A DNA stretch of 64,000 bases from Hydrogenovibrio crunogenus (GTDB taxonomy: Bacteria; Pseudomonadota; Gammaproteobacteria; Thiomicrospirales; Thiomicrospiraceae): positions 2,170,001 to 2,234,000 of the forward strand of contig NZ_CP032096.1 in the NCBI RefSeq assembly GCF_004786015.1. The letters are read 5' to 3'. This document shows, piece by piece, positions 36,401-45,980 of this stretch. Made by a program: the position numbers and the translations under genes. The first letter of the stretch is position 1. Each line of letters starts with the position of its first letter. The notes beneath the pieces were generated by a model, which saw only the letters and a program-made list of their open reading frames with translations, searched no databases and was not told where the DNA came from.

Positions 36401-36421
36401 AAATAAAGAATGATCTAGTTG

Positions 36422-37780
36422 CTACTGCGCTCTGGCCCAAAGCGTTAAAATGACCAATCCTAAATACACCCAAATAACCACCCCAGATGAAAAGTAAGCC
36501 ACACCCAGTCGAGTCCCCGACAAATTAAGTTGCTTCAGTTTTTGGTACAAAATCACACTGCTCACAATGACCGCAAGGAAATTAAAAAGGTTAAACAAAT
36601 GAATCCAGCCATCTCGATGGCTTGCCAGAGGTTTCATGACTGAATCAGAATTGATCAACCAATAATACGCATTTCCTAAATCCGGCGCATAGTGAATAAA
36701 GAAAAAACTCCCAATATGACTGAGCGCCCCAATCAACATCAAGGAGCCAAAAGCCAACCCAGCTGTTTCAAACACTTTCCAAAAATCAATTTGCGTGTAT
36801 CGACTGGTCAGCCACATGCCTCCCAAGGTCAAACTGAACGTCATAATGACCGCCATCAACAGCGCAACCAATCCAACCCAATCCATCATCGGAATGACGG
36901 GCATGACCATTTCTAACCAATTCCCCACTTGAAACCATGGCAGGCTCTCTTGAATCGGGCTGTGACCCAATGCATGGTGGAATCGCATGGCCATGGTAAT
37001 GACTGCCAAAAGTGTAATAAAGACCCAAATGGTCATTCGGTCTAACTGTTTCACCGGTTGAATTACTTGCTTGGCGAAAGAAGACACCTTCCACTGCACG
37101 GAATCACACGCTTGCGCACAGTCCATACAAAGCGTGCAGTCCTGCATATTATTCTTTTTCTCAAATAAATACGGGCGAAGATTCCACTGACAGGCTTTCA
37201 CACAATCAAAACTTCGACATGTCTGGCAATCAGACGACTGCGTTTCTAACCGGGCAAAACTGACCTTACCATAAGATTTAATCACCGATCCGATTGGGCA
37301 ACCGTAGCGGCAATAATCCATATTACGATACAAATAAAACCCGACCAACGCGATCATGGTCAGTACGAGAAAATACATCGCACTGACATAAGGCACTTTT
37401 AAGAAATCCGGGAAGACATAAACCGGCACCCAGTAGCTCAAGACCAACAACCCAAGCCCCCATGAACGATGCCGCATCCAATTCGGCATCAGTTTTTGAG
37501 GCCCTATCTTATTAAGGTACTTTCCAATAAAACTGTGCGGACAGACCGCGCAGAATAGCGGTCCAAACGTCACCATCGAGACCACTAAAAAGAACGGCCA
37601 AAAGAGAGACCAAAAAATGGCCACCGTATAAGGGTTGGCCGTTTCCGTCGGATACGTGATGCCAAAATAAACCGCACTGGAAAATAAAATAAGCACAGCC
37701 ATCCTAAGGGCGTTCAACATCCATGGATGACGCAAAATCGTTCCCAAAAAAGGCCAACGTAATAAATTATTTATTGCCAT
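36422..37780 (-). CDS. Membrane 4Fe-4S polyferredoxin (NapH/CcoG/NosR-like)
   Basis: A 452-residue protein with about nine membrane spans. Cytosolic cysteine motifs: CAVCPHSFIG between helices 2 and 3, YCRYGCPIG, then a ferredoxin-like domain with CQTCRSFDCVKAC and CTLCMDCAQAC (two clusters). The first two are the twin CxxCP-type motifs of the NapH/NosR/CcoG family, which move electrons across the membrane. The C-terminal half has five further helices with conserved histidines (RFHHALGH, SHIGSFFFIHYAPD), possible heme ligands. It starts 9 bp behind the TonB receptor gene, so a role in reductive use of the imported compound is likely. That is inference. Confidence 0.85.
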   Translation of the reverse strand: MAINNLLRWPFLGTILRHPWMLNALRMAVLILFSSAVYFGITYPTETANPYTVAIFWSLFWPFFLVVSMVTFGPLFCAVCPHSFIGKYLNKIGPQKLMPNWMRHRSWGLGLLVLSYWVPVYVFPDFLKVPYVSAMYFLVLTMIALVGFYLYRNMDYCRYGCPIGSVIKSYGKVSFARLETQSSDCQTCRSFDCVKACQWNLRPYLFEKKNNMQDCTLCMDCAQACDSVQWKVSSFAKQVIQPVKQLDRMTIWVFITLLAVITMAMRFHHALGHSPIQESLPWFQVGNWLEMVMPVIPMMDWVGLVALLMAVIMTFSLTLGGMWLTSRYTQIDFWKVFETAGLAFGSLMLIGALSHIGSFFFIHYAPDLGNAYYWLINSDSVMKPLASHRDGWIHLFNLFNFLAVIVSSVILYQKLKQLNLSGTRLGVAYFSSGVVIWVYLGLVILTLWARAQ

Positions 37781-37789
37781 GATCTTTCC

Positions 37790-39886
37790 TTAGAGTTGGT
37801 AACGATAATTTAATTGAATGTTTCTCGGGGCGCCGGGTGTATAAGCATAGGTTCCGCGCGTATCTTTCGAGACTTCTTCGGCATAACGCATGTCAAAAAC
37901 ATTATTGACATTCAATTGAAGCTTATGCTTTTTCATTTCATATCCCAGCATCATATTCGATACCATCTGATACCCATCATATTTTTCGCTATTGGCATCA
38001 TCGATATAATAACTGCCAAACCCTAACGCCTCCATTCGAGCTTGCCATTCATTCGATTGATACCCGACAAAAACGTTATACTGCTGTTCCGGAATAAAAC
38101 GCACTTGATTACCAGAATAATCATTACCGCTGTCCTCATATTCTAAATACTGGTAATCTTGCCAAGCAGCACTTCCTCCTAGCGTCACGGAAGGCGTTAA
38201 ACGATAGGAAGCGCTTAGCTCCGCACCACGCTTTTGCGTTTTCCCGGCATTCACATAATAAGTTGTCCAGCCATCTTTCACGCCAACAATCTCATCGGTT
38301 AAGTCTATCTGATACACCGCAACCGTCGTTGCCAATCTGCTTGCATTCAGCTTATAGCCCAATTCATACTGTAGTGCTGTTGACGCTTTGAGTTTATCTG
38401 CTTGACCATAAGCATAATTGGCGCTGACTTCGCTATCCGTCGGAGCCTGCTGTGCGCCACTTATTGTTCCATAAAGACGACTTTGCTTATTAAGCGCATA
38501 GTTCGCGGACACTTTTGGCGCAAACAAGTCATAACTGGCTTTATACGAATACGCTCCTTCACCGGCTTTATAACCTCCCGCTGCATAATCGAATGCATAA
38601 TACTGCTGACCTGAAATGTCCATATTCAAGTGGTCATAACGTAGCCCAGCCTCCAAAGTCCAATCGGGCGAAACCGAAACCGTTTGCTGGAAATAAGCAC
38701 CGCTCAATTGACTGCTTGCATCTTCTACTTGAGCCAGATCGCCTTTTTCATCAGACGAAATTTGAACAATACGCCCTGATGGAATGGTGGTGATATCACG
38801 ATATTTATATTTTTTACTATCGTCTCGAATATCCGCCCGCATCGTCAGCCCGAACACTTGGCTGGCAGGTTTGCCAAAGGCTGAGTGTTGACGGCTGAAC
38901 ATTAAATCTGTTCCGACAACATAATTATTTTTTGAATCATTGATAAACCCGGTCACCGGGTGAAGGTGTTCCCATTTGTTGACATAGAACTGAGGGTTAA
39001 ATTTAATGCCATTCCCCAGCTCTGTCTTATAACGGGTATTAAAGAACAATGTTTTACTGTCACGCGCACTGTGTGACCAAACTGACCCGGTATTGGCCTT
39101 ATCATTTAAGGTTTCTCCGGTGTTTTTATAGTAAGCAAACCCATCTTCATTCAATGAGCTTGGCAATTGCATATTGGATTCTTGATAGCTGAGCTCGGTT
39201 TCTAAGGTGCTGTCATCAGCAAAAAAATGTCCTTGCTTCACCGAAAACTGCGTGGTATCGAACTGATTATGTTCACGCCAATTATTATCTGTTTGGCGAC
39301 GAGAAAGCTGAACGGCAAAATTGTCATCATCTCCCGCCTGCCAGGTTTTATGAATCGCCGCATTACGGCTGGTTTCAGATCCTGCTCCCACTTTAAAATA
39401 ATCTTTTGAATCATCAAATACGGAAATGGATCGGACAGAGATAACCCCGCCACTGGCATTGGCGGCTTCAATGGAACCAGGTCCCTTAAACACTTCAACC
39501 GATTCCATATCATCAATATCAATGAAGTCGAAACGTGTAAAACTATCAGGGTCCGTCATCGGAACCCCATCTCGCATAACCATGATTTCACGCACACCAT
39601 AACGTGCCTTTAAACCAGCGCCTCGAATGATTAAACGAGAGTCATACCCACCGTTCTTACTCACCGCAATCACCCCGGGCATGGTTTTAATCACATCATT
39701 GATGTTACGGGCATTTTTATCTTCAATCGTTTTTCGATCAGCAACATCCACACTTTGAGACACATCTAAAGCTTTACGTTCTTCTTTGGTGGCGGTCACA
39801 GTAATGGCGTCTAACGTCGTTTGCGAAAAAGAAAAAGGGCTATACATCGCTGCTAACACAGCTAGTCCTACTTTTGAATGCTTCAC
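37790..39886 (-). CDS. TonB-dependent outer membrane receptor
   Basis: About 698 residues. A signal peptide (KHSKVGLAVLAAMYSPFSFSQ) is followed by a TonB-box region (LDAITVTAT), a plug domain (VIKTMPGVIAV, RLIIRGAG, VMRDGVPMTDPD, VEVFKGPGS) and a 22-strand beta-barrel ending in LNYRYQL with terminal hydrophobic residues. GTG at 39886 is preferred because GAGGA lies eight bases upstream and the signal peptide then starts properly; an ATG at 39910 has no ribosome site. The ligand cannot be read from sequence; an iron chelate or other metal complex is likely given the linked polyferredoxin. No convincing Fur box was found upstream. Confidence 0.9.
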   Translation of the reverse strand: MKHSKVGLAVLAAMYSPFSFSQTTLDAITVTATKEERKALDVSQSVDVADRKTIEDKNARNINDVIKTMPGVIAVSKNGGYDSRLIIRGAGLKARYGVREIMVMRDGVPMTDPDSFTRFDFIDIDDMESVEVFKGPGSIEAANASGGVISVRSISVFDDSKDYFKVGAGSETSRNAAIHKTWQAGDDDNFAVQLSRRQTDNNWREHNQFDTTQFSVKQGHFFADDSTLETELSYQESNMQLPSSLNEDGFAYYKNTGETLNDKANTGSVWSHSARDSKTLFFNTRYKTELGNGIKFNPQFYVNKWEHLHPVTGFINDSKNNYVVGTDLMFSRQHSAFGKPASQVFGLTMRADIRDDSKKYKYRDITTIPSGRIVQISSDEKGDLAQVEDASSQLSGAYFQQTVSVSPDWTLEAGLRYDHLNMDISGQQYYAFDYAAGGYKAGEGAYSYKASYDLFAPKVSANYALNKQSRLYGTISGAQQAPTDSEVSANYAYGQADKLKASTALQYELGYKLNASRLATTVAVYQIDLTDEIVGVKDGWTTYYVNAGKTQKRGAELSASYRLTPSVTLGGSAAWQDYQYLEYEDSGNDYSGNQVRFIPEQQYNVFVGYQSNEWQARMEALGFGSYYIDDANSEKYDGYQMVSNMMLGYEMKKHKLQLNVNNVFDMRYAEEVSKDTRGTYAYTPGAPRNIQLNYRYQL

Positions 39887-40057
39887 TTGGTTGGTCCTCA
39901 GTCCTATCATTTTTATTTTTAGCCCTATTCACAGGCCTATTAATTTCCACTGAAATTATAGGGATAAAGCAATTTAAAACGATTGAGTAACCTTGAGAAG
40001 AGTATGGAAAACTGAAGAAAAGGTTAAGTAATGCTTGTTAGATCAGTAATAAGGGCT

Positions 40058-40519
40058 TTAACGCTGACGCGCATATTGCGTCAATAATCGGTCCAAATGA
40101 TTGGCAAAGGCTTGACGATCCTTTTGATTCAGCGGCGGAGGCCCCCCAGTATCGATACCGCTGGAACGTAACGAGTCCATAAAATCTCGCATATTGAGAC
40201 GAGCACGAATATTTTCTGTGGTATAGAGTTCGCCGCGAGGGTTTAAAGCGATTGCTCCCTTTTCAATCGCTTCGGCAGCCAGCGGAATATCGGCGGTAAT
40301 GACCAGATCCTTCTCTGAAAGGCGTTTCACAATTGCATTATCGGCGATATCAAAGCCCTGTGTGACCTGTAAAAAATCAATATAAGAAGACTTTGGAATC
40401 CGCATCGTATGATTTGCCACCAGAGTCATTTGAACTTTAGCCCGTTGTGCTGCTTTAAATAAAATTTCTTTAATCACGACCGGACAAGCATCCGCATCCA
40501 CCCAAATATGCATATTCAT
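40058..40519 (-). CDS. YaiI/YqxD (DUF188) family protein
   Basis: A 153-residue protein of the UPF0178 family: N-terminal [23 protein letters not shown] and [25 protein letters not shown], a PIN-like nuclease fold by family knowledge. Function is not established. It lies 62 bp behind recQ with a terminator between, and 148 bp from the TonB receptor start. Confidence 0.9.
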   Translation of the reverse strand: MNMHIWVDADACPVVIKEILFKAAQRAKVQMTLVANHTMRIPKSSYIDFLQVTQGFDIADNAIVKRLSEKDLVITADIPLAAEAIEKGAIALNPRGELYTTENIRARLNMRDFMDSLRSSGIDTGGPPPLNQKDRQAFANHLDRLLTQYARQR

Positions 40520-40555
40520 TTTTCTTTATATTGATCCAATGACCGAAATCATCTC

Positions 40556-40580
40556 ATAAAAATAACCAGGCCTGGTCATA
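40556..40580 (-). terminator. CCAGGCCTGG-type terminator of recQ
   Basis: On the minus strand the stem ATGACCAGG/CCTGGTTAT is followed by TTTTTAT, starting a few bases after the recQ stop. The core is at 40566-40575, extended to a 12-bp palindrome. Confidence 0.7.
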
Positions 40581-40581
40581 A

Positions 40582-42396
40582 TTATTCAAACTGGCGCAGT
40601 TGATTGAGGAATTCAAAGCCATACCTGGCCAGTTTGCTTTCGCCCACGCCGTTGATCGCCAACAATTCCGAATCATTTTGCGGGCAGCGTTTCGCCATTT
40701 CAATCAAAGCGGCATCACCAAATACTTGATAAGCTGGGCGCTCTTCACTGTCGGCAATGTCTTTTCTCAAACGGCGTAACGTTTCAAAGCGCTCCAGTTC
40801 ATCTGCCGTTAAGTCGGCTTTATTTTTCTGACCACCACGAGTTGATTTGGGCACTTTATTACGTGGCATCGCCAGTTGCAGCGACACCTTGCCCTTGAGG
40901 AGGTCTCCCGCTTTCTCGGTCAGCTTGAGCACGGAATACTGTTGGATATCCTGAACCAAATACCCCAAATGAATCAACTGGCGGATAAGACTATCCCATT
41001 CCACCACTGAATATTCCTTGCCAATGCCATAGGTGCTCAAGCTTTGGTGGTTCAGCTGACGAATGCGCTCATGCTCCATCCCTCGTAGAACATCAATGAC
41101 ATGACGCACCCCAAACCCTTGATCGAGCCGATAGACGCAAGACAGCGCTTTTTGCGCGGCAACCGTGGCATCAAAAAATCGTGGCGGATTCAAACAAATA
41201 TCGCAGTTGCCACAGGCATGATCCGTTCTCTCGTCGAAATAATTCAATAACACACTGCGGCGACAAGATTGTGCTTCGGCAAAATCGACCATACAACTCA
41301 GTTTAAAGTTTTCAATACGACGCTGATCTTCATTCGGGTTATTCTCGACAAAATGCCTTGCGGTGACGATATCCTGTGCGCCGTAGAGCAGCAATGCTTC
41401 TGACTCTAAGCCATCTCGACCCGCTCGACCGGTTTCCTGATAATAACCTTCAATATTTTTCGGCAAGTCATAATGCACCACGAATCGCACATTCGGTTTA
41501 TCAATCCCCATGCCGAATGCCACAGTGGCCACCACGATATCCACTTCATCTCGAATAAATTGCTGATGCACTGCTTGTCGAACATCTCCTGGTAATCCTG
41601 CGTGGTAGGCTTTCGCCCGATAGCCTTTATCTTGCAATTGCAAAGCCACTTCTTCAACGCGTTTTCGACTCAGGCAATACACGATTCCACTCTCTTGGTG
41701 ACCTGGCCGAGCTTCCAAAAAGCTAAGCAATTGCTTCATCGGCTGTCGTTTTTCAAACACGGTGTAACGAATATTAGGGCGATCAAAACTGCTGACATGC
41801 ACATGAGGTTGATGCAAATTCAAGCGCTGTAAAATATCTTGGCGGGTCGCGGCATCGGCTGTCGCGGTCAAGGCAATAAACGGAACCTGCGGGAAATAGT
41901 CTCGTAATTGACCAATTTTGCTATATTCCGGCCGGAAATCATGTCCCCATTGTGAAATACAATGCGCCTCATCAATGGCAAAGAGTGCAATGGGTAATTG
42001 TTGTAACTGTTGAAAAAACGTTTGATTCAATAAACGCTCAGGGGATACATAAAGTAAATCTAATTGTCCGGTATGCAACTGCATCAGGACCTGATCGGCA
42101 GACTCATAATCCAAGGTCGAATTATAATAAGCCGCTTTCACCCCATTGGCTTTCAAAGCACTGACCTGATCTTGCATCAATGCAATTAACGGCGAGACGA
42201 CGATAGCCGTTCCTGGACGGATCAAGGCGGGAATCTGATAGCAAAGCGACTTTCCGCCCCCCGTCGGCATCAATACAAAACAATCTGAGCCCGCAACCAA
42301 ATCATCGATGATTTCGGCTTGATGGGAACGGAATGCATCATACCCAAAAACGGTTTGTAAAAGGGATAAGGCATTGGTAGCTTTCGAATCGGACAT
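40582..42396 (-). CDS. recQ: ATP-dependent DNA helicase RecQ
   Basis: A 604-residue helicase: motif I MPTGGGKSLCYQ, DEAH box (AIDEAHCISQWGHDFRPEY), motif VI QETGRAGRDGLESE, a zinc-binding RQC region (CRRSVLLNYFDE ... CGNCDIC) and a C-terminal HRDC domain (ERFETLRRLRKDIADSE). It acts in recombination repair and fork processing. Complete and of usual length. Confidence 0.96.
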   Translation of the reverse strand: MSDSKATNALSLLQTVFGYDAFRSHQAEIIDDLVAGSDCFVLMPTGGGKSLCYQIPALIRPGTAIVVSPLIALMQDQVSALKANGVKAAYYNSTLDYESADQVLMQLHTGQLDLLYVSPERLLNQTFFQQLQQLPIALFAIDEAHCISQWGHDFRPEYSKIGQLRDYFPQVPFIALTATADAATRQDILQRLNLHQPHVHVSSFDRPNIRYTVFEKRQPMKQLLSFLEARPGHQESGIVYCLSRKRVEEVALQLQDKGYRAKAYHAGLPGDVRQAVHQQFIRDEVDIVVATVAFGMGIDKPNVRFVVHYDLPKNIEGYYQETGRAGRDGLESEALLLYGAQDIVTARHFVENNPNEDQRRIENFKLSCMVDFAEAQSCRRSVLLNYFDERTDHACGNCDICLNPPRFFDATVAAQKALSCVYRLDQGFGVRHVIDVLRGMEHERIRQLNHQSLSTYGIGKEYSVVEWDSLIRQLIHLGYLVQDIQQYSVLKLTEKAGDLLKGKVSLQLAMPRNKVPKSTRGGQKNKADLTADELERFETLRRLRKDIADSEERPAYQVFGDAALIEMAKRCPQNDSELLAINGVGESKLARYGFEFLNQLRQFE

Positions 42397-42476
42397 AAAC
42401 TCTCTATATAATTAAGAACCGTTTTAAATCGGAGCGCCAAAATAAACGATTCTCCATTAAATAACAAGTCATACTC

Positions 42477-42490
42477 GTGGTTTAAACCAC
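42477..42490. promoter_or_regulatory. 14-bp palindrome upstream of the metal permease
   Basis: GTGGTTTAAACCAC, perfect, lies 16 bp upstream of the candidate -35 box of the next gene. Possible operator. Confidence 0.35.
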
Positions 42491-42505
42491 CAATGCAATT
42501 GAGTT

Positions 42506-42536
42506 TTGACAGCAAATAGAGTAGGCTTGCTAAAAG
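42506..42536 (+). promoter_or_regulatory. Candidate MerR-type promoter of the metal permease
   Basis: TTGACA (42506-42511) and TAAAAG (42531-42536) are separated by 19 bp, the long spacing typical of MerR-family promoters. The spacer edges form a dyad (AGCAA 42511-42515 / TTGCT 42527-42531). Confidence 0.35.
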
Positions 42537-42558
42537 ATTTCACTAGGAAGCAAGCCCC

Positions 42559-43644
42559 ATGATACTATTCGAGAACTTTCTGTCTTTAGCTCTAGAGTCA
42601 GCACCCTGGTTAGTGCTGGGGTTAGTGCTGGGTGGACTCATCAAAACATTACTGCCCATTGATTTTCTCAATAAACATTTACAAGCTAATGATTTAAGTG
42701 CCATCACCAAAGCCACTATACTTGGCGCTCCTTTACCACTGTGCTCTTGTGGCGTTGTTCCAGCAGCCGTAGGGTTGAGAAAAGCAGGCGCCTCCAAATC
42801 AGCCACGGTGTCTTTTTTAATTTCCACACCGGAAACAGGCGTTGATTCAATCAGTGTGACCTATGCATTAATGGGGCCGGTGATGGCAATTGTAAGAGCC
42901 ATTAGCGCCCTTTTCTCAGCATTTTTTACCGGGCTGTTGGTACTGATTTTTGGCAAAGAACGGCCTGCAAAACATGAACAACAAGAAGCTGAGATCCCTT
43001 CGTCTTGTTGCCAAGCCGAATCTAGCCGCTGCGATTCAACACCAAAAACAACCTCTACCCGTTGCTGTGGCAGCAACGATCATTCGAGTCAAACATCATG
43101 GTTGCAAAATTCATGGAAAGGCATTCGCTACGCCTTCAGTGACATGTTAGCTGATATCGTGGGTTGGTTAACCATAGGGTTAATTTTTGCCGCCATCGTA
43201 CAAACCTACATTCCGACAGATTTCTTAACCCAATGGGGCTCAGGGTTAGTGGCCATGATTATTATGCTGTTAATCGGTATTCCGATGTACGTCTGTGCCA
43301 CCGCTTCAACACCTATCGCTGTGGGGTTGATTTTGGCAGGCATTTCCCCTGGCGTAGCCTTGGTTTTTTTATTATCAGGTCCCGCCACCAACATCGGCAC
43401 ATTGGGTATTATTTCGCAACTACTGGGACGAAAAACCATGTGGCTTTATTTAGCCGGTACCGTTTTTTCCGCTTTGGCTGCCGGCTTGGTTTTCGATGCA
43501 CTGCTCGCACAATGGAACTGGAACCTTGTCACCTCAATGCAAGCTCATCATGAAACATTACCAATTTGGCTTCAAGCTTTAAGCTTGCTTATCCTCTTTT
43601 TGGCGGCACTGAAAATTTATTGGCACAAATGGTCAGCTAAATGA
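42559..43644 (+). CDS. SO_0444-type Cu/Zn efflux permease
   Basis: A 361-residue permease of the ArsP/YraQ (DUF318) superfamily with two four- to five-helix halves. Each half has a motif block: GAPLPLCSCGVVPAAVGLRKAGAS in the first and GIPMYVCATASTPIAVGLILAGISPG in the second. The linker (about residues 150-175) is cysteine-rich (SCCQ, SRCD, TRCCG) and probably binds metal. The layout fits the SO_0444 family of Cu/Zn efflux transporters. AGGAAG precedes the ATG. It is a single-gene unit with its own candidate MerR-type promoter and a terminator. Substrate is by family analogy only; an arsenical permease is the alternative. Confidence 0.85.
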   Translation: MILFENFLSLALESAPWLVLGLVLGGLIKTLLPIDFLNKHLQANDLSAITKATILGAPLPLCSCGVVPAAVGLRKAGASKSATVSFLISTPETGVDSISVTYALMGPVMAIVRAISALFSAFFTGLLVLIFGKERPAKHEQQEAEIPSSCCQAESSRCDSTPKTTSTRCCGSNDHSSQTSWLQNSWKGIRYAFSDMLADIVGWLTIGLIFAAIVQTYIPTDFLTQWGSGLVAMIIMLLIGIPMYVCATASTPIAVGLILAGISPGVALVFLLSGPATNIGTLGIISQLLGRKTMWLYLAGTVFSALAAGLVFDALLAQWNWNLVTSMQAHHETLPIWLQALSLLILFLAALKIYWHKWSAK

Positions 43645-43654
43645 CGTTAAACAT

Positions 43655-43687
43655 AAAAAAAGCCCTTTTAAGTAAAGGGCTTTTTAA
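43655..43687. terminator. Bidirectional terminator between permease and DUF2189 genes
   Basis: AAAAAGCCCTTT / AAAGGGCTTTTT arms with a short loop and T/A-runs on both sides. Serves both convergent genes. Confidence 0.85.
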
Positions 43688-43710
43688 TAAGCCAAAATAA
43701 TTAGAAAGGA

Positions 43711-44529
43711 TTACGGTTCTTGTCGTATTTCAACCAAATCATTAAAGGCGTGCCAACTGGCATAAGCCAATAACGGCATAATCACGACTAAACCAAGCCC
43801 CATCGTAGCAATCCCAATCGTCGCAAGGATGCCTAAAGTGAGAGCCCAGACCGTCATCACAGCTTTATTTTCCATGGTGACTTTATAACTCATGATCATT
43901 GCCGGAATAAAGGCCACTTTTTCATCTCGCAACATTAATGGCATCGTGACCACACTGATGGTAAAAACCAATGCCAAAACCGCGGCCCCCAATAGGAAAA
44001 AACCACTCATAAAGACCATGCCTGCTTCAGACGTTAAGAATCCCAACATCCCTTCGCTGGTATCAACAATTAACAGCGCTTCTGATCTTGCACCCCCTGC
44101 GATTACAATTGCCATCATTAACCAAAAACTTAAAATTCCCCCAAGCGTTAAGGCAAATAAGGCTATATTGGAACTATTGCTTCGCCATGCAAAAAGAGAC
44201 GAGATTAAATCCGGAGATAAGCCTTTTTCTAGTCGATAGGCAAGGTAATACAACCCCATCGCAAGAAATGGCATCACAAAAATAAAGGTCGCGCCAGCGA
44301 TTAACATCAACGGTGGAGCCCCTCTAAAAAAGGCCATCGTTAACATAATAATAAGCATCGACGCCAAGCCATAAAATAGAGAACCGAGTGGCGCACGAGC
44401 CATATCCTGCCAGCCCTTTATGAGCCAATCCCCTATTTGGTGAAGTTGAACTTCATGCGAAATCAAGACTTCGCCCTGTGGCATATCACTATAATGTCGG
44501 TGTGAATGAACTGTACTGACATGTGCCAT
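43711..44529 (-). CDS. DUF2189 integral membrane protein
   Basis: A 272-residue protein with about six membrane spans after a hydrophilic N-terminus containing several histidines (MAHVSTVHSHRHYSD). It fits DUF2189: GWQDMARAPLGSLFYGLASML, then FVMPFLAMGLYYLAYRLEKG and LALVFTISVVTMPLML. Function unknown. ATG at 44529 is chosen because AAGGAGGG lies four bases upstream; the earlier in-frame start is not preceded by a ribosome site. Confidence 0.85.
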   Translation of the reverse strand: MAHVSTVHSHRHYSDMPQGEVLISHEVQLHQIGDWLIKGWQDMARAPLGSLFYGLASMLIIMLTMAFFRGAPPLMLIAGATFIFVMPFLAMGLYYLAYRLEKGLSPDLISSLFAWRSNSSNIALFALTLGGILSFWLMMAIVIAGGARSEALLIVDTSEGMLGFLTSEAGMVFMSGFFLLGAAVLALVFTISVVTMPLMLRDEKVAFIPAMIMSYKVTMENKAVMTVWALTLGILATIGIATMGLGLVVIMPLLAYASWHAFNDLVEIRQEP

Positions 44530-44745
44530 AACACCCTCCTTATAATTCGACATAAATATCTATATAAAACAATATCTTAATGAAATTGCTTTACAACTAG
44601 TTCGATTTTAAAAAAATTAATCTCTCAGTAACAATGAAATTTTGTAAGGGTTTAAAGCGAGACAGATAACAAATATTAATACATGCCTGCTTTTTCTTGA
44701 TCGCACTGGCAAGCTAATTGCTTTATGATGGCTAACCAAAAATAG

Positions 44746-45963
44746 ATGGATAATTTCAATATGGCTTTTATGAACTATAACAAACCCAGTATTTTAAGAA
44801 AGATGCTGCTTGTATTCCTCGGCTTCGGCTTTTTTATGGGCATTTCATTTCCATTGTTTGCTAACTTATTTGTTGAATGGAAAGAAGGTATGCTGGCATG
44901 GTTCGTCCTCTCTTGTATCATTGCCGGGATCAGCATCGGGGTTTTCAATTATTGGTTATTGAACTACATGCTGTTAAATCGTTTAAAACGCATCGGTGAA
45001 GTGGCGAATGCGATCAGTAATAATGATGTCTCGCATAACTGCAGCCTCATCAGTTTCGACTTTATTGGCGACATGGCCAACAGCTTTAACCTGATGTCAG
45101 AAAACCTTAGAAATATGATCAGTCAGATTTCCGACGTTTCAAGCCATTTAAACCAGTCTGCCAACGAAATGGTTTCGGTCACGCATGAAACTCAAAATGG
45201 CGTCAGTCGCCAACAGGAAGGGACTCAGATGGTGGTCTCAGCCATTGGCAAAATGACCAACACGGTTACCGAAATGTCCAACAACACATTTGCTGCTTCA
45301 GAAGCCGCCGAAAAAGCCAACACGGCCACCCATGATGGTTCCATGGTGGTACAGGACACAGTCAGTTCGATTCAAGCTTTGGCCGATGAAGTAGAAAAAA
45401 CGGCCAATGCGATTCAGCTTCTAAAAGAAGACAGTGAAAATATTGCCACCGTTTTGGATGTGATTAAAGACATTGCCGAACAGACCAACTTGCTTGCCTT
45501 AAATGCGGCAATTGAAGCGGCTCGCGCTGGGGAAAATGGTCGAGGGTTTGCCGTGGTCGCAGACGAAGTTCGAACGCTAGCAAGTAAAACGCAAGAATCT
45601 GCTAAGAAAATTGAATCGATGATCGCCAACTTGCAGACAGCTGCTCAACAGGCAGTGGATGTTATGAATAAAGGTCGAGAACAAGCTTGCTCAAGTGTTA
45701 AAAAAGCCAACGAGGCAGGTGACTCTCTTAAACATATCGCCGCGGCTGTCAACACCATTACTGAAATGAACAACCAAATTGCCAACTCAGCGGAAGACCA
45801 ACGCAAACAGACAGAAGTCGTGAATAACAGTGTCAATCAAATTAACGACATCGCGCAATCGGTGGCTCAAGGCGCTGCGAAAACCGATAATGCGAGTAAA
45901 GAAGTGGATAATTATGCCGCACAACTTTCTACGCTGATCGGTCAATTCAAAACCTACAAATAG
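44746..45963 (+). CDS. Methyl-accepting chemotaxis protein without periplasmic domain
   Basis: A 405-residue receptor. Two helices (about residues 20-45 and 48-72) are separated by a few residues, so there is practically no periplasmic sensor. A HAMP-like segment ([20 protein letters not shown]) and the signalling domain with [34 protein letters not shown] follow. Such receptors sense membrane or cytoplasmic state, or signal through partners. The start is uncertain: codons at 44746, 44761 and 44770 are all possible, and none has a clear ribosome site. Confidence 0.9.
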   Translation: MDNFNMAFMNYNKPSILRKMLLVFLGFGFFMGISFPLFANLFVEWKEGMLAWFVLSCIIAGISIGVFNYWLLNYMLLNRLKRIGEVANAISNNDVSHNCSLISFDFIGDMANSFNLMSENLRNMISQISDVSSHLNQSANEMVSVTHETQNGVSRQQEGTQMVVSAIGKMTNTVTEMSNNTFAASEAAEKANTATHDGSMVVQDTVSSIQALADEVEKTANAIQLLKEDSENIATVLDVIKDIAEQTNLLALNAAIEAARAGENGRGFAVVADEVRTLASKTQESAKKIESMIANLQTAAQQAVDVMNKGREQACSSVKKANEAGDSLKHIAAAVNTITEMNNQIANSAEDQRKQTEVVNNSVNQINDIAQSVAQGAAKTDNASKEVDNYAAQLSTLIGQFKTYK

Positions 45964-45980
45964 GCCTCCTACGATAGGCC

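Noticed and set aside
36422-37780. Annotation as NosR or NapH
   Set aside because: No nos or nap genes are nearby and the FMN-binding domain of NosR is missing; only the shared polyferredoxin core is supported.
39887-40057. Possible Fur box upstream of the TonB receptor
   Set aside because: AT-rich segments are present but no stretch gives an acceptable match to the 19-bp GATAATGATAATCATTATC pattern.
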